Source: Rhodococcus sp. 06-235-1A (lineage in GTDB: Bacteria; Actinomycetota; Actinomycetes; Mycobacteriales; Mycobacteriaceae). From it: a DNA stretch of 64,000 nucleotides. A model generated the notes under the pieces. The model ran no database searches. It had not been told where the DNA came from and saw only the letters and a program-made list of their open reading frames with translations. The number at the start of each line of letters is the position of its first letter. Position 1 is the stretch's first letter. The position numbers were made by a program, and so were the translations under genes. The stretch lies in the NCBI RefSeq assembly GCF_002258785.1, contig NZ_NOYI01000021.1:62001-126000 (forward strand), in the 5' to 3' direction. Of the stretch, positions 44,226 through 53,592 are shown piece by piece.

Positions 44226-45539
44226 GTGAATCGCACCGAGTCGGCGAGCTCCGACCGTCGTACGCAGATCCGCGTCATACTGGCGGGTTCGGTGCCGAAT
44301 CTCGTGCAGTGGTTCAACCTGTATCTCTACGCGACGTTCGCGCCGTACTTCCGGACCGAGTTCTTCGATCCGTCGTCGACGAATTCACTGGTGTACGTCT
44401 ACGGACTTTTCGCATTGACCTTCGTCGTACGTCCGCTCGGCTCGTGGCTGTTCGGCAGGATCGCGGACGTGCGAGGCCGACAATTCGCGCTCGTCGCGGC
44501 AGTCACGCTCATGTCGGCCGGATCGGTTGCCCTGGCGGTCACTCCGACGGTCCACACGATCGGTGCCTGGGCAGCGGTCATCCTCGCGGTCGTGAGCATC
44601 GTGCAGGGCATCGCAACCGGTGGCGAATATGCGGCGGCGACGGTACTGCTCTCCGAGTCGGGCACGCGAGGTCATCGTGGATTCTTCGCCTCGTTCCAGG
44701 CCGCGACGATCGTCGGCGGCCTCGTGCTCGCGCAGACATGTCTGCTCGTGCTCCTCGCGAGCACCGACCGTGCGGCAATCTCCGAGTGGGGCTTTCGCCT
44801 CGCGTTCGCCGCGGGAGGCGCGGCCGGCCTGGCGTCTCTGTGGTGGGCGCGCGGACTCGATCGTGCCCCGCGAGAACCGAAGGCGTCACAGGCGGACCGG
44901 GACGCCACGATGAGAGCGCTGTTTCACGATCACTGGCGTCCGCTTGTCTGGGTGTTCCTGCTGACCGCCGGAGGGAGTGCCGCGTTCTACACCTACACCG
45001 TCACGGTCCCCTCGATCGTTCGCGAGACATTCTTCGCCGCGGACGGGGCCAGGGGAGAGCTCATCGCGACCGGCCTCGTGCTCGCTGCTTTCGTGATGCT
45101 CATGGTGCTGCAGCCGGTCGGCGGTGCACTGAGCGACCGCATCGGCAGAAAGCCTCTGCTCGTCGTATTCGGGGCGCTGGGGATACTTGCTACCGGGGCG
45201 TTGGTGGCGGCGACCACCCGGGTGACGTCCGCGCCCGCGGTCTTCGTCATCCTGGTGAGCGCATTCTTCGTGCTCACGTGTTACCTGTCCGTGAACGGCA
45301 TCGCCAAGGCCGAAGTGTTCCCGGCGCACATCCGGGCTCTGGGCGTCGGCTTCGGCTACGCCGTGGCGAACTCGCTCTTCGGGGGCACGGCACCGTTGAT
45401 CTACCACGCCACGAGCGGTCACGACAGTGTCGAATTCATCGGCTACCTGACGGTGTTGCTCGCGGTGACGCTGTACGCCGCCCTCAGGATGAAGGGCGGC
45501 GCGGCGACTGCGCTCGACAAGCCGAATGGGCCGGTCTAG
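44226..45539 (+). CDS. MFS transporter of the metabolite:H+ symporter (MHS) family
   Basis: 437 aa with twelve helices, KgtP-like. Typical features: NLVQWFNLYLYATFAPYF in helix 1 (the family has EWYDF here, so QWFNL is a local variant), VVRPLGSWLFGRIADVRGRQ (motif A), QGIATGGEYAAATVLLSESG and GALSDRIGRKPLLVVFG. Probably imports a dicarboxylate or osmolyte. GTG 44226 is chosen; an in-frame GTG at 44205 is possible. The 3' end overlaps the Eis-like gene by four bases, convergent. Confidence 0.88.
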   Translation: MNRTESASSDRRTQIRVILAGSVPNLVQWFNLYLYATFAPYFRTEFFDPSSTNSLVYVYGLFALTFVVRPLGSWLFGRIADVRGRQFALVAAVTLMSAGSVALAVTPTVHTIGAWAAVILAVVSIVQGIATGGEYAAATVLLSESGTRGHRGFFASFQAATIVGGLVLAQTCLLVLLASTDRAAISEWGFRLAFAAGGAAGLASLWWARGLDRAPREPKASQADRDATMRALFHDHWRPLVWVFLLTAGGSAAFYTYTVTVPSIVRETFFAADGARGELIATGLVLAAFVMLMVLQPVGGALSDRIGRKPLLVVFGALGILATGALVAATTRVTSAPAVFVILVSAFFVLTCYLSVNGIAKAEVFPAHIRALGVGFGYAVANSLFGGTAPLIYHATSGHDSVEFIGYLTVLLAVTLYAALRMKGGAATALDKPNGPV

Positions 45540-46735
45540 AAACCCCAACCCATGACGGCCGGGCGCGCTGTTCCGAACGTCAGATCCAGTGCATGCAGAG
45601 ATTCCTCGTTGCGGGCGGTGAGGCGATTGGCCGCGGCGAACAATCGAGCCCGGTGCGTGCCGAAGTAGATGCTGGCGAGCACATCGATGTCGAGTTCGAT
45701 GTCCGGTTCGGATTCCACCCGGGTGCAGGTCGCTTTGCCATCGGCCACGGTGAACGAGTAGGTACCGCCCGCGTCGAGGAACGGATCTCGGACGGCGATG
45801 ATCAGCGACGTGTCGAGAGCGTACGTGCGCGCCTCGAGCGCTGCCTCGACGTGCATGATGCGGGCCCACAGAGCGTCGTGGTGAGCCGTGACCTTCGGTA
45901 GCCGGTTGTTGGTCAGCAGGAACGGCAGTGCTTCGTCCCGTGCCTGCCGGACCTCGATGGTGTCGACCAGGTCGACCCCGACCAGGATCTGCCACAGTGC
46001 GGCGTACGCGTCGTCGGTCACGGCGATGAATTCCTGCACCACCACCCGGCTGGGATTGCGTCCGCGGCGGTAGGCGACGTATCCGTCGGCATGGACGATG
46101 AAGAACAGTGCGGTCAGTCCGTCGCGTCGGTTCTCGCGATCGGCGAAGAAGCGCTCCCAGCGGATCGGCGGCTTGGGCTGGGCACCGGCGGTCTGCTGCT
46201 GCCACCGGTGGTAGATGTCCGGGAGCAGCTCGGTGGCCTCGGCCGATTCGATCAGCCGCACACCCGTCGCCGGGGGAGCGTCCTTGCGGAACTGCGCGAA
46301 CCGACGGTCGATCGAGACGCTGATCTCCTCGGTCACCGGCCCGTACCCGAAGCGTCCGTAGATCGTCGCTTCGCTGGCTGTCAGCAAAGACAGCGGAGCA
46401 CCCGCGTCGTTCAGAGCGCGGTGCTGCTGGGTGAACATCGATCGCAGGATGCCGCGTCGGCGATGCGTCGGTGCGACGGACACCCAGGAAACTCCGGAGG
46501 CCTCGACCTGCGCGCCGCCCGGAACGGTCACCGACATCGGGAAGTGCATGGCGACACCCACCGGGGTCTGCCCGTCCCATGCCAGGTACACGTGCTCGGA
46601 CTTGGTGAGGATCTGCGTCTCGGCAAGATCCTCGGCGTTCTGGTGCTCGCCGAACGCGTGGGCGTCGAGTAGCGCGACGGCATCCCAGTCGTGGTCGGAG
46701 GCGGTGCGGATGGTGATCGATTCGTCGGTAGTCAT
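45536..46735 (-). CDS. Eis-family GNAT N-acetyltransferase
   Basis: 399 aa, full Eis architecture: N-terminal GNAT domain with acetyl-CoA loop VSVAPTHRRRGILRSMF (near 90), second GNAT-like domain, and a C-terminal sterol-carrier-like domain ending in MGWGF, where the carboxy-terminal Phe acts as catalytic base in M. tuberculosis Eis. The tyrosine in ATIYGRFGYGP is also conserved. Eis enzymes acetylate aminoglycosides, peptides and polyamines. Whether this copy confers drug tolerance cannot be inferred. Confidence 0.88.
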   Translation of the reverse strand: MTTDESITIRTASDHDWDAVALLDAHAFGEHQNAEDLAETQILTKSEHVYLAWDGQTPVGVAMHFPMSVTVPGGAQVEASGVSWVSVAPTHRRRGILRSMFTQQHRALNDAGAPLSLLTASEATIYGRFGYGPVTEEISVSIDRRFAQFRKDAPPATGVRLIESAEATELLPDIYHRWQQQTAGAQPKPPIRWERFFADRENRRDGLTALFFIVHADGYVAYRRGRNPSRVVVQEFIAVTDDAYAALWQILVGVDLVDTIEVRQARDEALPFLLTNNRLPKVTAHHDALWARIMHVEAALEARTYALDTSLIIAVRDPFLDAGGTYSFTVADGKATCTRVESEPDIELDIDVLASIYFGTHRARLFAAANRLTARNEESLHALDLTFGTARPAVMGWGF

Positions 46736-46810
46736 CGCTCTTTACTTTTCCATACAGATGTAGGCCTTCGCCGACGGACCGCCGGAAAGGCCGGGTGACA
46801 AGATGAGCGG

Positions 46811-47614
46811 GTGGTTCATGTAATCGATGTCGACGATCCTCTCGACCCCCGGCTGGACGATTTTCGCGACCTCAACTCCTCGGACAGGCGACCCGATCTG
46901 CCCGAGGGCAAGGGATTGGTGATCGCCGAGGGGGTGCTGGTTGCGCAGCGCCTGTTGACCTCACGTTTTCCGATGATCAGCCTGCTCGGCGTGGATCGAC
47001 GGCTCGACGCGTTGCGCGACGATCTCGCAGAATCGGATGTCCCGTTCTATCGGACGTCGGCCGAGGTGATGGCCGAGGTCGTCGGCTTCCATCTCAATCG
47101 TGGAGTGTTGGCGGCGGCGAACAGGCCGCCTGCCCTCGATCTGGACGAGGTGCTGGACGGCGCGAAAACGGTGGCGATTCTCGAGGGCGTCAACGACCAC
47201 GAGAATCTCGGGTCGATGTTCCGGAATGCGGCCGGCCTCGGCGTCGATGCCGTGTTGTTCGGTGCCGCGTGCGCGGATCCGCTGTACCGGCGGTCGGTAC
47301 GGGTGTCGATGGGACATGTGCTCCGCGTGCCCTTCGCGAAGGTGCCCGAGTGGCCCCGTGGCCTCGATCGTGTTCGTGCGCACGGTTTTCAGCTGATCTC
47401 TCTGACCCCCAATCCGGAGGCCGTATCGCTGGCCTCGGCGATGACGGGGGACAAGGTCGCACTGTTGTTGGGCGCGGAGGGGCCGGGGTTGACCGAACAT
47501 GCGATGCGCGCCACCGACATTCGCGCGCGCATCCCGATGGCACCGGGCACCGATTCACTCAACGTCGCGACAGCTGCGGCAATGGGCTTTTACGAACGGG
47601 TGCGTCTGACGTGA
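46811..47614 (+). CDS. SpoU-family (TrmH) RNA 2'-O-methyltransferase
   Basis: 267 aa, Rv0881-like. N-terminal L30e-like RNA-binding part (about 1-110) and C-terminal SPOUT domain with the knot motifs NDHENLGSMFRNAAGLGVDA, LLLGAEGPGLTEHA and IPMAPGTDSLNVATAAAM. Methylates ribose in rRNA or tRNA using S-adenosylmethionine; the site is unknown. GTG 46811. Its stop overlaps the GTG of the next gene. Confidence 0.92.
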   Translation: MVHVIDVDDPLDPRLDDFRDLNSSDRRPDLPEGKGLVIAEGVLVAQRLLTSRFPMISLLGVDRRLDALRDDLAESDVPFYRTSAEVMAEVVGFHLNRGVLAAANRPPALDLDEVLDGAKTVAILEGVNDHENLGSMFRNAAGLGVDAVLFGAACADPLYRRSVRVSMGHVLRVPFAKVPEWPRGLDRVRAHGFQLISLTPNPEAVSLASAMTGDKVALLLGAEGPGLTEHAMRATDIRARIPMAPGTDSLNVATAAAMGFYERVRLT

Positions 47615-47880
47615 CCGATCGCGACCCAGGTGTTCGCTGGACCGGAATTCCGATCACCTTGATCTCGACGGCACTGACGGCGGTGGCGTTGACGGCATTC
47701 GGTCTGGAACTGGCCAGAGTTCATCCCTTGCTCGCACTCGGTCTCAATATGGTCGTCGTGGCAGGTGCAGCACCGACGGTCATGCGGTGGCTCGCGATAC
47801 CGGTGTGGCGCTGGGCCGTGTACGGGGCCGGTGTCGGTTCCATCCTGAGCTTCGTGGCGCTGGCGGCGTCGGCGTTCTGA
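47611..47880 (+). CDS. DUF2537-family membrane protein
   Basis: 89 aa, Rv0882-like, three hydrophobic helices (TLISTALTAVALTAFGLELA, LALGLNMVVVAGAAPTVMRW and AVYGAGVGSILSFVALAASA). GTG 47611 is coupled to the methyltransferase stop (GTGA). Five bases separate its stop from the convergent DUF6928 gene. Function unknown. Confidence 0.87.
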   Translation: MTDRDPGVRWTGIPITLISTALTAVALTAFGLELARVHPLLALGLNMVVVAGAAPTVMRWLAIPVWRWAVYGAGVGSILSFVALAASAF

Positions 47881-47885
47881 CGGGC

Positions 47886-48656
47886 CTACCTGCGCGAGAA
47901 CCAACGCTTCTTCGGTCGCTGTGCCTGCTCGTCCGGGGCACCGGGCATCGGTTCCTGTGGGCCCCGACCGTTCGAGCCTCGGCCCTGCTGGTTCGGTGGT
48001 GGTGGCTCCTGACCCGGAACGTACATCGTGAATCCGCAGACCGGCAGTGTGGCCGGATCGAATTCACCGGGGTGCGGGGCACCGGTGTAGCGGAATCCGA
48101 GCCATTCCGCGTTGGCGGCTTCGGCGAATTCCTGCGGATGGAACGGGAGCGACTGCGGATCGGGCATCACCCCGGGGGGATAGACCAGTGGATGCTCACC
48201 GGCCCAGAACGACCGCTCCCACACCAGCGGTAGACCAGCGTCCTCGTAGATGTAGACCGGCGTCGCGCTGAACGATCGGCGGAATTCGCCGCGCTCCCAG
48301 TAGGCGAACGCGCCCCATGCGTGCTGCGGATCCGATGCGACGAGGTAGGTGTGCTCGGAAGCCAGAGGGCGAGTGAAGGATTCGGGAAGTGTCGACGGCG
48401 TGGGTACCGAAAGATTGGATCCGCAGACCACGGTGACGCCGGAGTAGCAACCGACGAAGACGTGGTTGTCGTCCACACCGGCCGAGGTCGATATCGGGCC
48501 TTGGCCGAGAGGCACCGCTGTCAAGTGGGGGTACAACCGGCCTACGAGTGCCGTCGCAGCATTCCAATCCGAGGTGGTTGCCTCTCGGAGTACAGAAATC
48601 GGATCGGGTGCGTCCACGTACCAGATCGTTGATGCTTTGGCCCCCACTACCGGCAC
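47886..48656 (-). CDS. DUF6928-family protein
   Basis: 256 aa conserved actinobacterial protein. Begins VPVVGAKASTIWYVDAPDPI, then LVGRLYPHLTAVPLGQGPIS and GAFAYWERGEFRRSFSATPV, and ends in a Pro/Gln/Gly-rich basic tail KKRWFSRR. GTG 48656 is chosen because GGAGAGAG lies just upstream; the longer frame to 48713 has no family similarity. No signal peptide, membrane helix or catalytic motif seen. Function unknown. Confidence 0.75.
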   Translation of the reverse strand: MPVVGAKASTIWYVDAPDPISVLREATTSDWNAATALVGRLYPHLTAVPLGQGPISTSAGVDDNHVFVGCYSGVTVVCGSNLSVPTPSTLPESFTRPLASEHTYLVASDPQHAWGAFAYWERGEFRRSFSATPVYIYEDAGLPLVWERSFWAGEHPLVYPPGVMPDPQSLPFHPQEFAEAANAEWLGFRYTGAPHPGEFDPATLPVCGFTMYVPGQEPPPPNQQGRGSNGRGPQEPMPGAPDEQAQRPKKRWFSRR

Positions 48657-48740
48657 CTCTCTCTCCGTAAGCTCCGTCGAAAGCCTACGGTGTGAGCGTC
48701 TGCAATCTGTCACCGAGCGGCAAATCGGCCATCGAAGAGA

Positions 48741-49637
48741 TCAGTTGTGGCCGCTGCTCCGGACGCCGAGCAGGACGTCTTCCCATGACGGCATGGCAGG
48801 CTTTCCGCGCTTGTCCTTGCCATTGGTGTGACCGGGTGCTGCCTTGGGTGCGGGCTTCGGCTCCCGGGCGACCGGCTCGTGCGGCTGCTCGATGTCGGCG
48901 GTCGGCGCGTCGTCCATCTCGACCTCGATGGTCTCGGCGTCCCGTTCGCTGTCGGCGGTGGTTCCGTAGTACTCGTCGAAGCTCTGCTGCGAGGTCTCGT
49001 CGTCGGTCGTTGCGGGCGCGAGGGCGCGCACCGGGGCGAGTCCGCGCAGCTGACGGCCGAAGTCGGGATCGATCAGCTCGTGGGCGGTGTCGTCGAGCGG
49101 AGCGATGGTGCCGCCGTGCCCGTCGGGCAGGAACTGCCAGTGCGCCTTGTTGGTGGTGCGACCTGCCTGCCACTTCAGCTGCGCGACCCACTTGTTGTCC
49201 TCGTCGCGCCAGGCATCCCATGCCGCGTCGTCGAGGTTGTGGCCGCGTGCGCGGAAGGCAAGGGTGACGATGTCGAGCAGGGTCTGCACGGCCGGGCCGT
49301 CGTGGCGTAGCGGATGACCTGCCTGAGCCATCGACGCCGCCTGGGAGCGCTCGAGCAGAACGGGGTGAGCGAACACCTCGACGCGGCTGACGGCCATCCC
49401 CGAGTCGGCGGCGACCTGTTCGATGGTCGCTCCGCTGCGAATTCGAGCCTGAATTTCCTTCGGCCGAAGCAAGCTGTCCATTTCGATCTCAATCTGTCCT
49501 AGTCGAGCGATGTCGCCGCGTGAGGCCGCGCGGAGCTTGTCGTCGGCCGGAAGCCGGAATCTGTCGCCGGTCTTGGGATCTGCGCACACGACGAACTTTC
49601 CGTCGGCCTCGAGACCCACCACACGTAAGTCTCGCAC
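48741..49637 (-). CDS. sepH: Septation protein SepH
   Basis: 298 aa actinobacterial cell-division regulator (formerly DUF3071; Rv0883c). The N-terminal domain (MRDLRVVGLEADGKFVVCAD) is followed by an HTH (LRPKEIQARIRSGATIEQVA then ADSGMAVSRVEVFAHPVLLE) and a segment DNKWVAQLKWQAGRTTNKAH, a long acidic disordered region and the conserved C-terminal PSWEDVLLGVRSSG. In Streptomyces and mycobacteria it binds FtsZ and stimulates its assembly. Alone in its transcription unit. Confidence 0.95.
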   Translation of the reverse strand: MRDLRVVGLEADGKFVVCADPKTGDRFRLPADDKLRAASRGDIARLGQIEIEMDSLLRPKEIQARIRSGATIEQVAADSGMAVSRVEVFAHPVLLERSQAASMAQAGHPLRHDGPAVQTLLDIVTLAFRARGHNLDDAAWDAWRDEDNKWVAQLKWQAGRTTNKAHWQFLPDGHGGTIAPLDDTAHELIDPDFGRQLRGLAPVRALAPATTDDETSQQSFDEYYGTTADSERDAETIEVEMDDAPTADIEQPHEPVAREPKPAPKAAPGHTNGKDKRGKPAMPSWEDVLLGVRSSGHN

Positions 49638-49749
49638 TGTGACCTCCTCATCGCGCCGGCTCGCGATACCGTCGAATTCGACCCTAGTTCACCGGGTGTG
49701 CTCGGTGGGTGTTCGACACGCATCGCTTCCGCCGACGATCGTTTCTGTC

Positions 49750-50421
49750 TCAGAGAGTAGACAGCTGCGGGCTCGGCTGCACCCGATCGCCCGAAGTCGC
49801 GTCAATTGCCTTGCGAGACAGTGTCGGTACGTCCCTGTGTAGATACACCGCGCCCAGTCCGAAGCCGATACTCAGGGCGATTGCGTGCCCGACGGCGGAG
49901 AACGACGGGTCCGAGATTCCGCTCACGGCGACCACGCCGATCCACAGCGCGGCCCACCCCACACGCCACGGCATCGGCAGGTACCTGATCATCGACCCTG
50001 CGACCGCCGCTGCCGCGTAGCTGACCCCGACGTCGACGGCCATCGCCAGCGAGTCCGCGAGCCAGTCGACGTGAATGCCGATGAGCAGTCCGACGGCAAC
50101 CAGAGCAGTGGCACCGACATGTCCGGCGCTGAAGGTGAGAAGAAAGCGTCGCCAACCGGAAACCCATTCGGCGACGGCGAACAACAGGGCGACCGCGGCC
50201 AACCACAGCCAGTTCACCCGACCCTCGGTGAGAAATACGCTCGTGACGAGGGTGGCCAGGTGGCCGTCGGTCAGATTGTGCAGGTTGGTACTCGCCGCAT
50301 GCAGCACGTGCCAGCGATCGTGAGGGCCGATCTGGCCGAGCGCTACCGTGCCTGCCACCGCGAGGGTGCAGTAGACCAGTGTCACGCGAATCCGCAGCGC
50401 GAATGCCAGGAGCCTGAACAT
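49750..50421 (-). CDS. Rhomboid-like membrane protein
   Basis: 223 aa with six to seven transmembrane helices, matching the Rhomboid_2-type family: LVTSVFLTEGRVNWLWLAAV, FLLTFSAGHVGATALVAVGL and GHAIALSIGFGLGAVYLHRD. The serine-protease GxSG motif is not present in an orthodox form: the SAGHVGAT segment places His/Gly where active rhomboids have Ser, so it may be a pseudo-rhomboid. ATG 50421 has a GGAGGGAG ribosome site that is wholly buried in a 15-bp hairpin. Located after serC. Confidence 0.8.
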   Translation of the reverse strand: MFRLLAFALRIRVTLVYCTLAVAGTVALGQIGPHDRWHVLHAASTNLHNLTDGHLATLVTSVFLTEGRVNWLWLAAVALLFAVAEWVSGWRRFLLTFSAGHVGATALVAVGLLIGIHVDWLADSLAMAVDVGVSYAAAAVAGSMIRYLPMPWRVGWAALWIGVVAVSGISDPSFSAVGHAIALSIGFGLGAVYLHRDVPTLSRKAIDATSGDRVQPSPQLSTL

Positions 50422-50425
50422 ACGA

Positions 50426-50489
50426 GCGCTCCCTCCGAGGTCGTTACGCTTGCGTACTTGAATGCAAGTGTAGGCCTCGAAGGGAGCGC
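50426..50489 (-). promoter_or_regulatory. Hairpin that sequesters the ribosome site of the rhomboid-like gene
   Basis: On the minus strand GCGCTCCCTTCGAGG (50489-50475) pairs with CCTCGGAGGGAGCGC (50440-50426) over 15 positions, one a G-U. The second arm contains the GGAGGGAG Shine-Dalgarno sequence and ends four bases before the ATG. An inner CTTGC/GCAAG stem fills the loop. It could be a thermosensor, a riboswitch-like device or simply the serC terminator, although no T-run follows. Confidence 0.55.
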
Positions 50490-50529
50490 CCCAGCTGTGA
50501 GCTTGCTGGTAATCAGCCCATCCCTGGAA

Positions 50530-51720
<1,191 letters not shown>

Positions 51721-52839
51721 CTACCGGATCAGTTCCCAGCCGTCCACGGACTCGGGGCTGCGGGGTTCGGGGCCGGTGTAGAGGGCGGCAGGGCGAACGA
51801 GCTTGCCGAGACGCTTCTGTTCCAGGATGTGCGCGCACCAGCCCGCGGTGCGTCCGCACGTGAACATCGCGGGCATCATGTGCGCGGGCACCTCGGCGAA
51901 GTCGAGGATCACCGCGGCCCAGAACTCGACGTTGGTTTCGATAGCGCGGTCGGGGCGGCGTTCGCGCAGTTCGGTCAGTGCCGCCTGTTCGAGTGCCGCG
52001 GCAACCTCGTAGCGCGGCGCGTTAAGTCTCTCGGCGGTGGCGCGCAGGACGCGGGCGCGGGGGTCCTCGGCGCGGTAGACGCGGTGCCCGAAGCCCATGA
52101 GCTTCTCTTTTCGGTCCAGGATGCCGGTGATCAGCGCCCGTGCGTCACCGGTCTTCTCGACCTCTTCGATCATCGGCAGTACGCGGGCGGGCGCACCGCC
52201 GTGCAGGGGGCCGGACATCGCGCCGATGGCTCCGGAGAGACACGCGGCGACGTCTGCTCCGGTGGAGGCGATGACGCGCGCGGTGAACGTCGATGCGTTC
52301 ATGCCGTGCTCGGCGGCCGAGACCCAGTAGGCGTCGATGGCGGCGACGTGGGCGGGATCCGGTTCGCCTTTCCAGCGAACCATGAATCGTTCGGTGACGG
52401 TCGCGGCCTGGTCGATGCGAGTCTGCGGCACCGCGGGCTGGTAGATGCCGCGAGCGGACTGGGCCACATAGGACAGTGCCATCACCGATGCGCGCGCGAG
52501 GTTGTCGCGGGCGATGGTGTCGTCGATGTCGAGTATCGGCTGGTAACCCCAGATGGGTGCGAGCATCGCCAGACCGGCCTGGACGTCGACGCGGACGTCA
52601 CCGGTGTGGATCGGAAGAGGGAAAGGTTCGGCCGGAGGTAGTCCTCGCCCGAACTCACCGTCGACCAGCAAGGCCCAGACATCACCGAATGTGACGTTCT
52701 GTGCGACGAGTTCTTCGATGTCGACGCCGCGGTAGCGCAGTGCGCCGCCGTCCTTGTCGGGCTCGGCGATGTCGGAGGTGAACGCGACGACACCTTCGAG
52801 ACCGGAGACGAAATCCTCGGGAACTCGTTGAACAGCCAT
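51721..52839 (-). CDS. citA: Citrate synthase 2
   Basis: 372 aa short-form citrate synthase, condensing acetyl-CoA with oxaloacetate. Active-site segments: EHGMNASTFTARVIASTGAD (His), SGPLHGGAPARVL, MGFGHRVYRAEDPRARVL and ETNVEFWAAVILDFAEVP, where the catalytic Asp of other synthases is Glu-Phe-Trp in this subfamily as in mycobacterial CitA. Start ATG 52839. Divergent from pdxH. A second, classical enzyme (gltA) lies 4 kb away. Could also act as a methylcitrate synthase. Confidence 0.92.
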   Translation of the reverse strand: MAVQRVPEDFVSGLEGVVAFTSDIAEPDKDGGALRYRGVDIEELVAQNVTFGDVWALLVDGEFGRGLPPAEPFPLPIHTGDVRVDVQAGLAMLAPIWGYQPILDIDDTIARDNLARASVMALSYVAQSARGIYQPAVPQTRIDQAATVTERFMVRWKGEPDPAHVAAIDAYWVSAAEHGMNASTFTARVIASTGADVAACLSGAIGAMSGPLHGGAPARVLPMIEEVEKTGDARALITGILDRKEKLMGFGHRVYRAEDPRARVLRATAERLNAPRYEVAAALEQAALTELRERRPDRAIETNVEFWAAVILDFAEVPAHMMPAMFTCGRTAGWCAHILEQKRLGKLVRPAALYTGPEPRSPESVDGWELIR

Positions 52840-52944
52840 GGCCTGTGGACTCCCTCGTCGCAACTGCACCCGGCTCTGCGCCGCATCCGGGCGTACTTCG
52901 TCAGAACCATAGCCGGGGTGTACGCGGGAGTAGCGTCTGGGCTT

Positions 52945-53592
52945 GTGTCTGCAGATGAACAGCGCCTGGCGAACATGCGGGTGGATTACGGAGAGCCCGA
53001 GGACCTCGACGTCGACGCTCTGACGGGCGGGTGGTTCCCTGTCGCCCAACGGTGGGTGGCCGACGCGATAGCGGCCGAGTTGGCCGAGCCCAACGCCATA
53101 GTGTTGGGGACGGTCGACGAGGCAGGTAGGCCCGCCACCCGCACCGTGTTGTGCAAGGACCTCGACGTCGACGGCGTGGTCTTCTACACCAACTACGACT
53201 CGGACAAGGGTCGTGCACTCACCGCGAACCCGTATGCGTCGATCACGTTCCCGTGGATCGGAATTGCCCGCCAGCTCACTGTCCGCGGCCCGGTGGTCAA
53301 GGTGGACGCCGAGACCACCGAAGCGTATTGGCGCACGCGGCCACGGGGATCCCAATTGGGGGCGTGGGCGTCCGAGCAGTCGCGCCCGATCGGCTCGCGG
53401 GACGATCTGGCTGCGCGACTGGCCGAGGTCACCGCGACGTTCGACGGTATCGATGTACCGGTGCCCCCGAATTGGGGTGGCTTTCGCGTCGAGCCCGAGA
53501 CGGTCGAGTTCTGGCAGGGCCGAACGAGCCGTATGCACAACCGAATTCGCCTGACGGTGGCAAGCGGTGTGATCGAGCGTCTGCAGCCGTGA
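52945..53592 (+). CDS. pdxH: Pyridoxamine 5'-phosphate oxidase
   Basis: 215 aa FMN enzyme that makes pyridoxal 5'-phosphate. Landmarks: NAIVLGTVDEAGRPATRTVL, CKDLDVDGVVFYTNYDSDKG, FPWIGIARQLTVRGPVVKVD, RPRGSQLGAWASEQSRPI and the C-terminal EFWQGRTSRMHNRIRLT. GTG 52945 is taken; ATG 52978 is possible. Its stop overlaps the GTG of the next MFS gene. Placement near serC, which also serves the vitamin B6 route in some bacteria, may be coincidental. Confidence 0.94.
   Translation: MSADEQRLANMRVDYGEPEDLDVDALTGGWFPVAQRWVADAIAAELAEPNAIVLGTVDEAGRPATRTVLCKDLDVDGVVFYTNYDSDKGRALTANPYASITFPWIGIARQLTVRGPVVKVDAETTEAYWRTRPRGSQLGAWASEQSRPIGSRDDLAARLAEVTATFDGIDVPVPPNWGGFRVEPETVEFWQGRTSRMHNRIRLTVASGVIERLQP

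Noticed and set aside
44886..46580. Long minus-strand frame overlapping the MHS and Eis-like genes
   Set aside because: Out-of-frame shadow spanning two convergent real genes.
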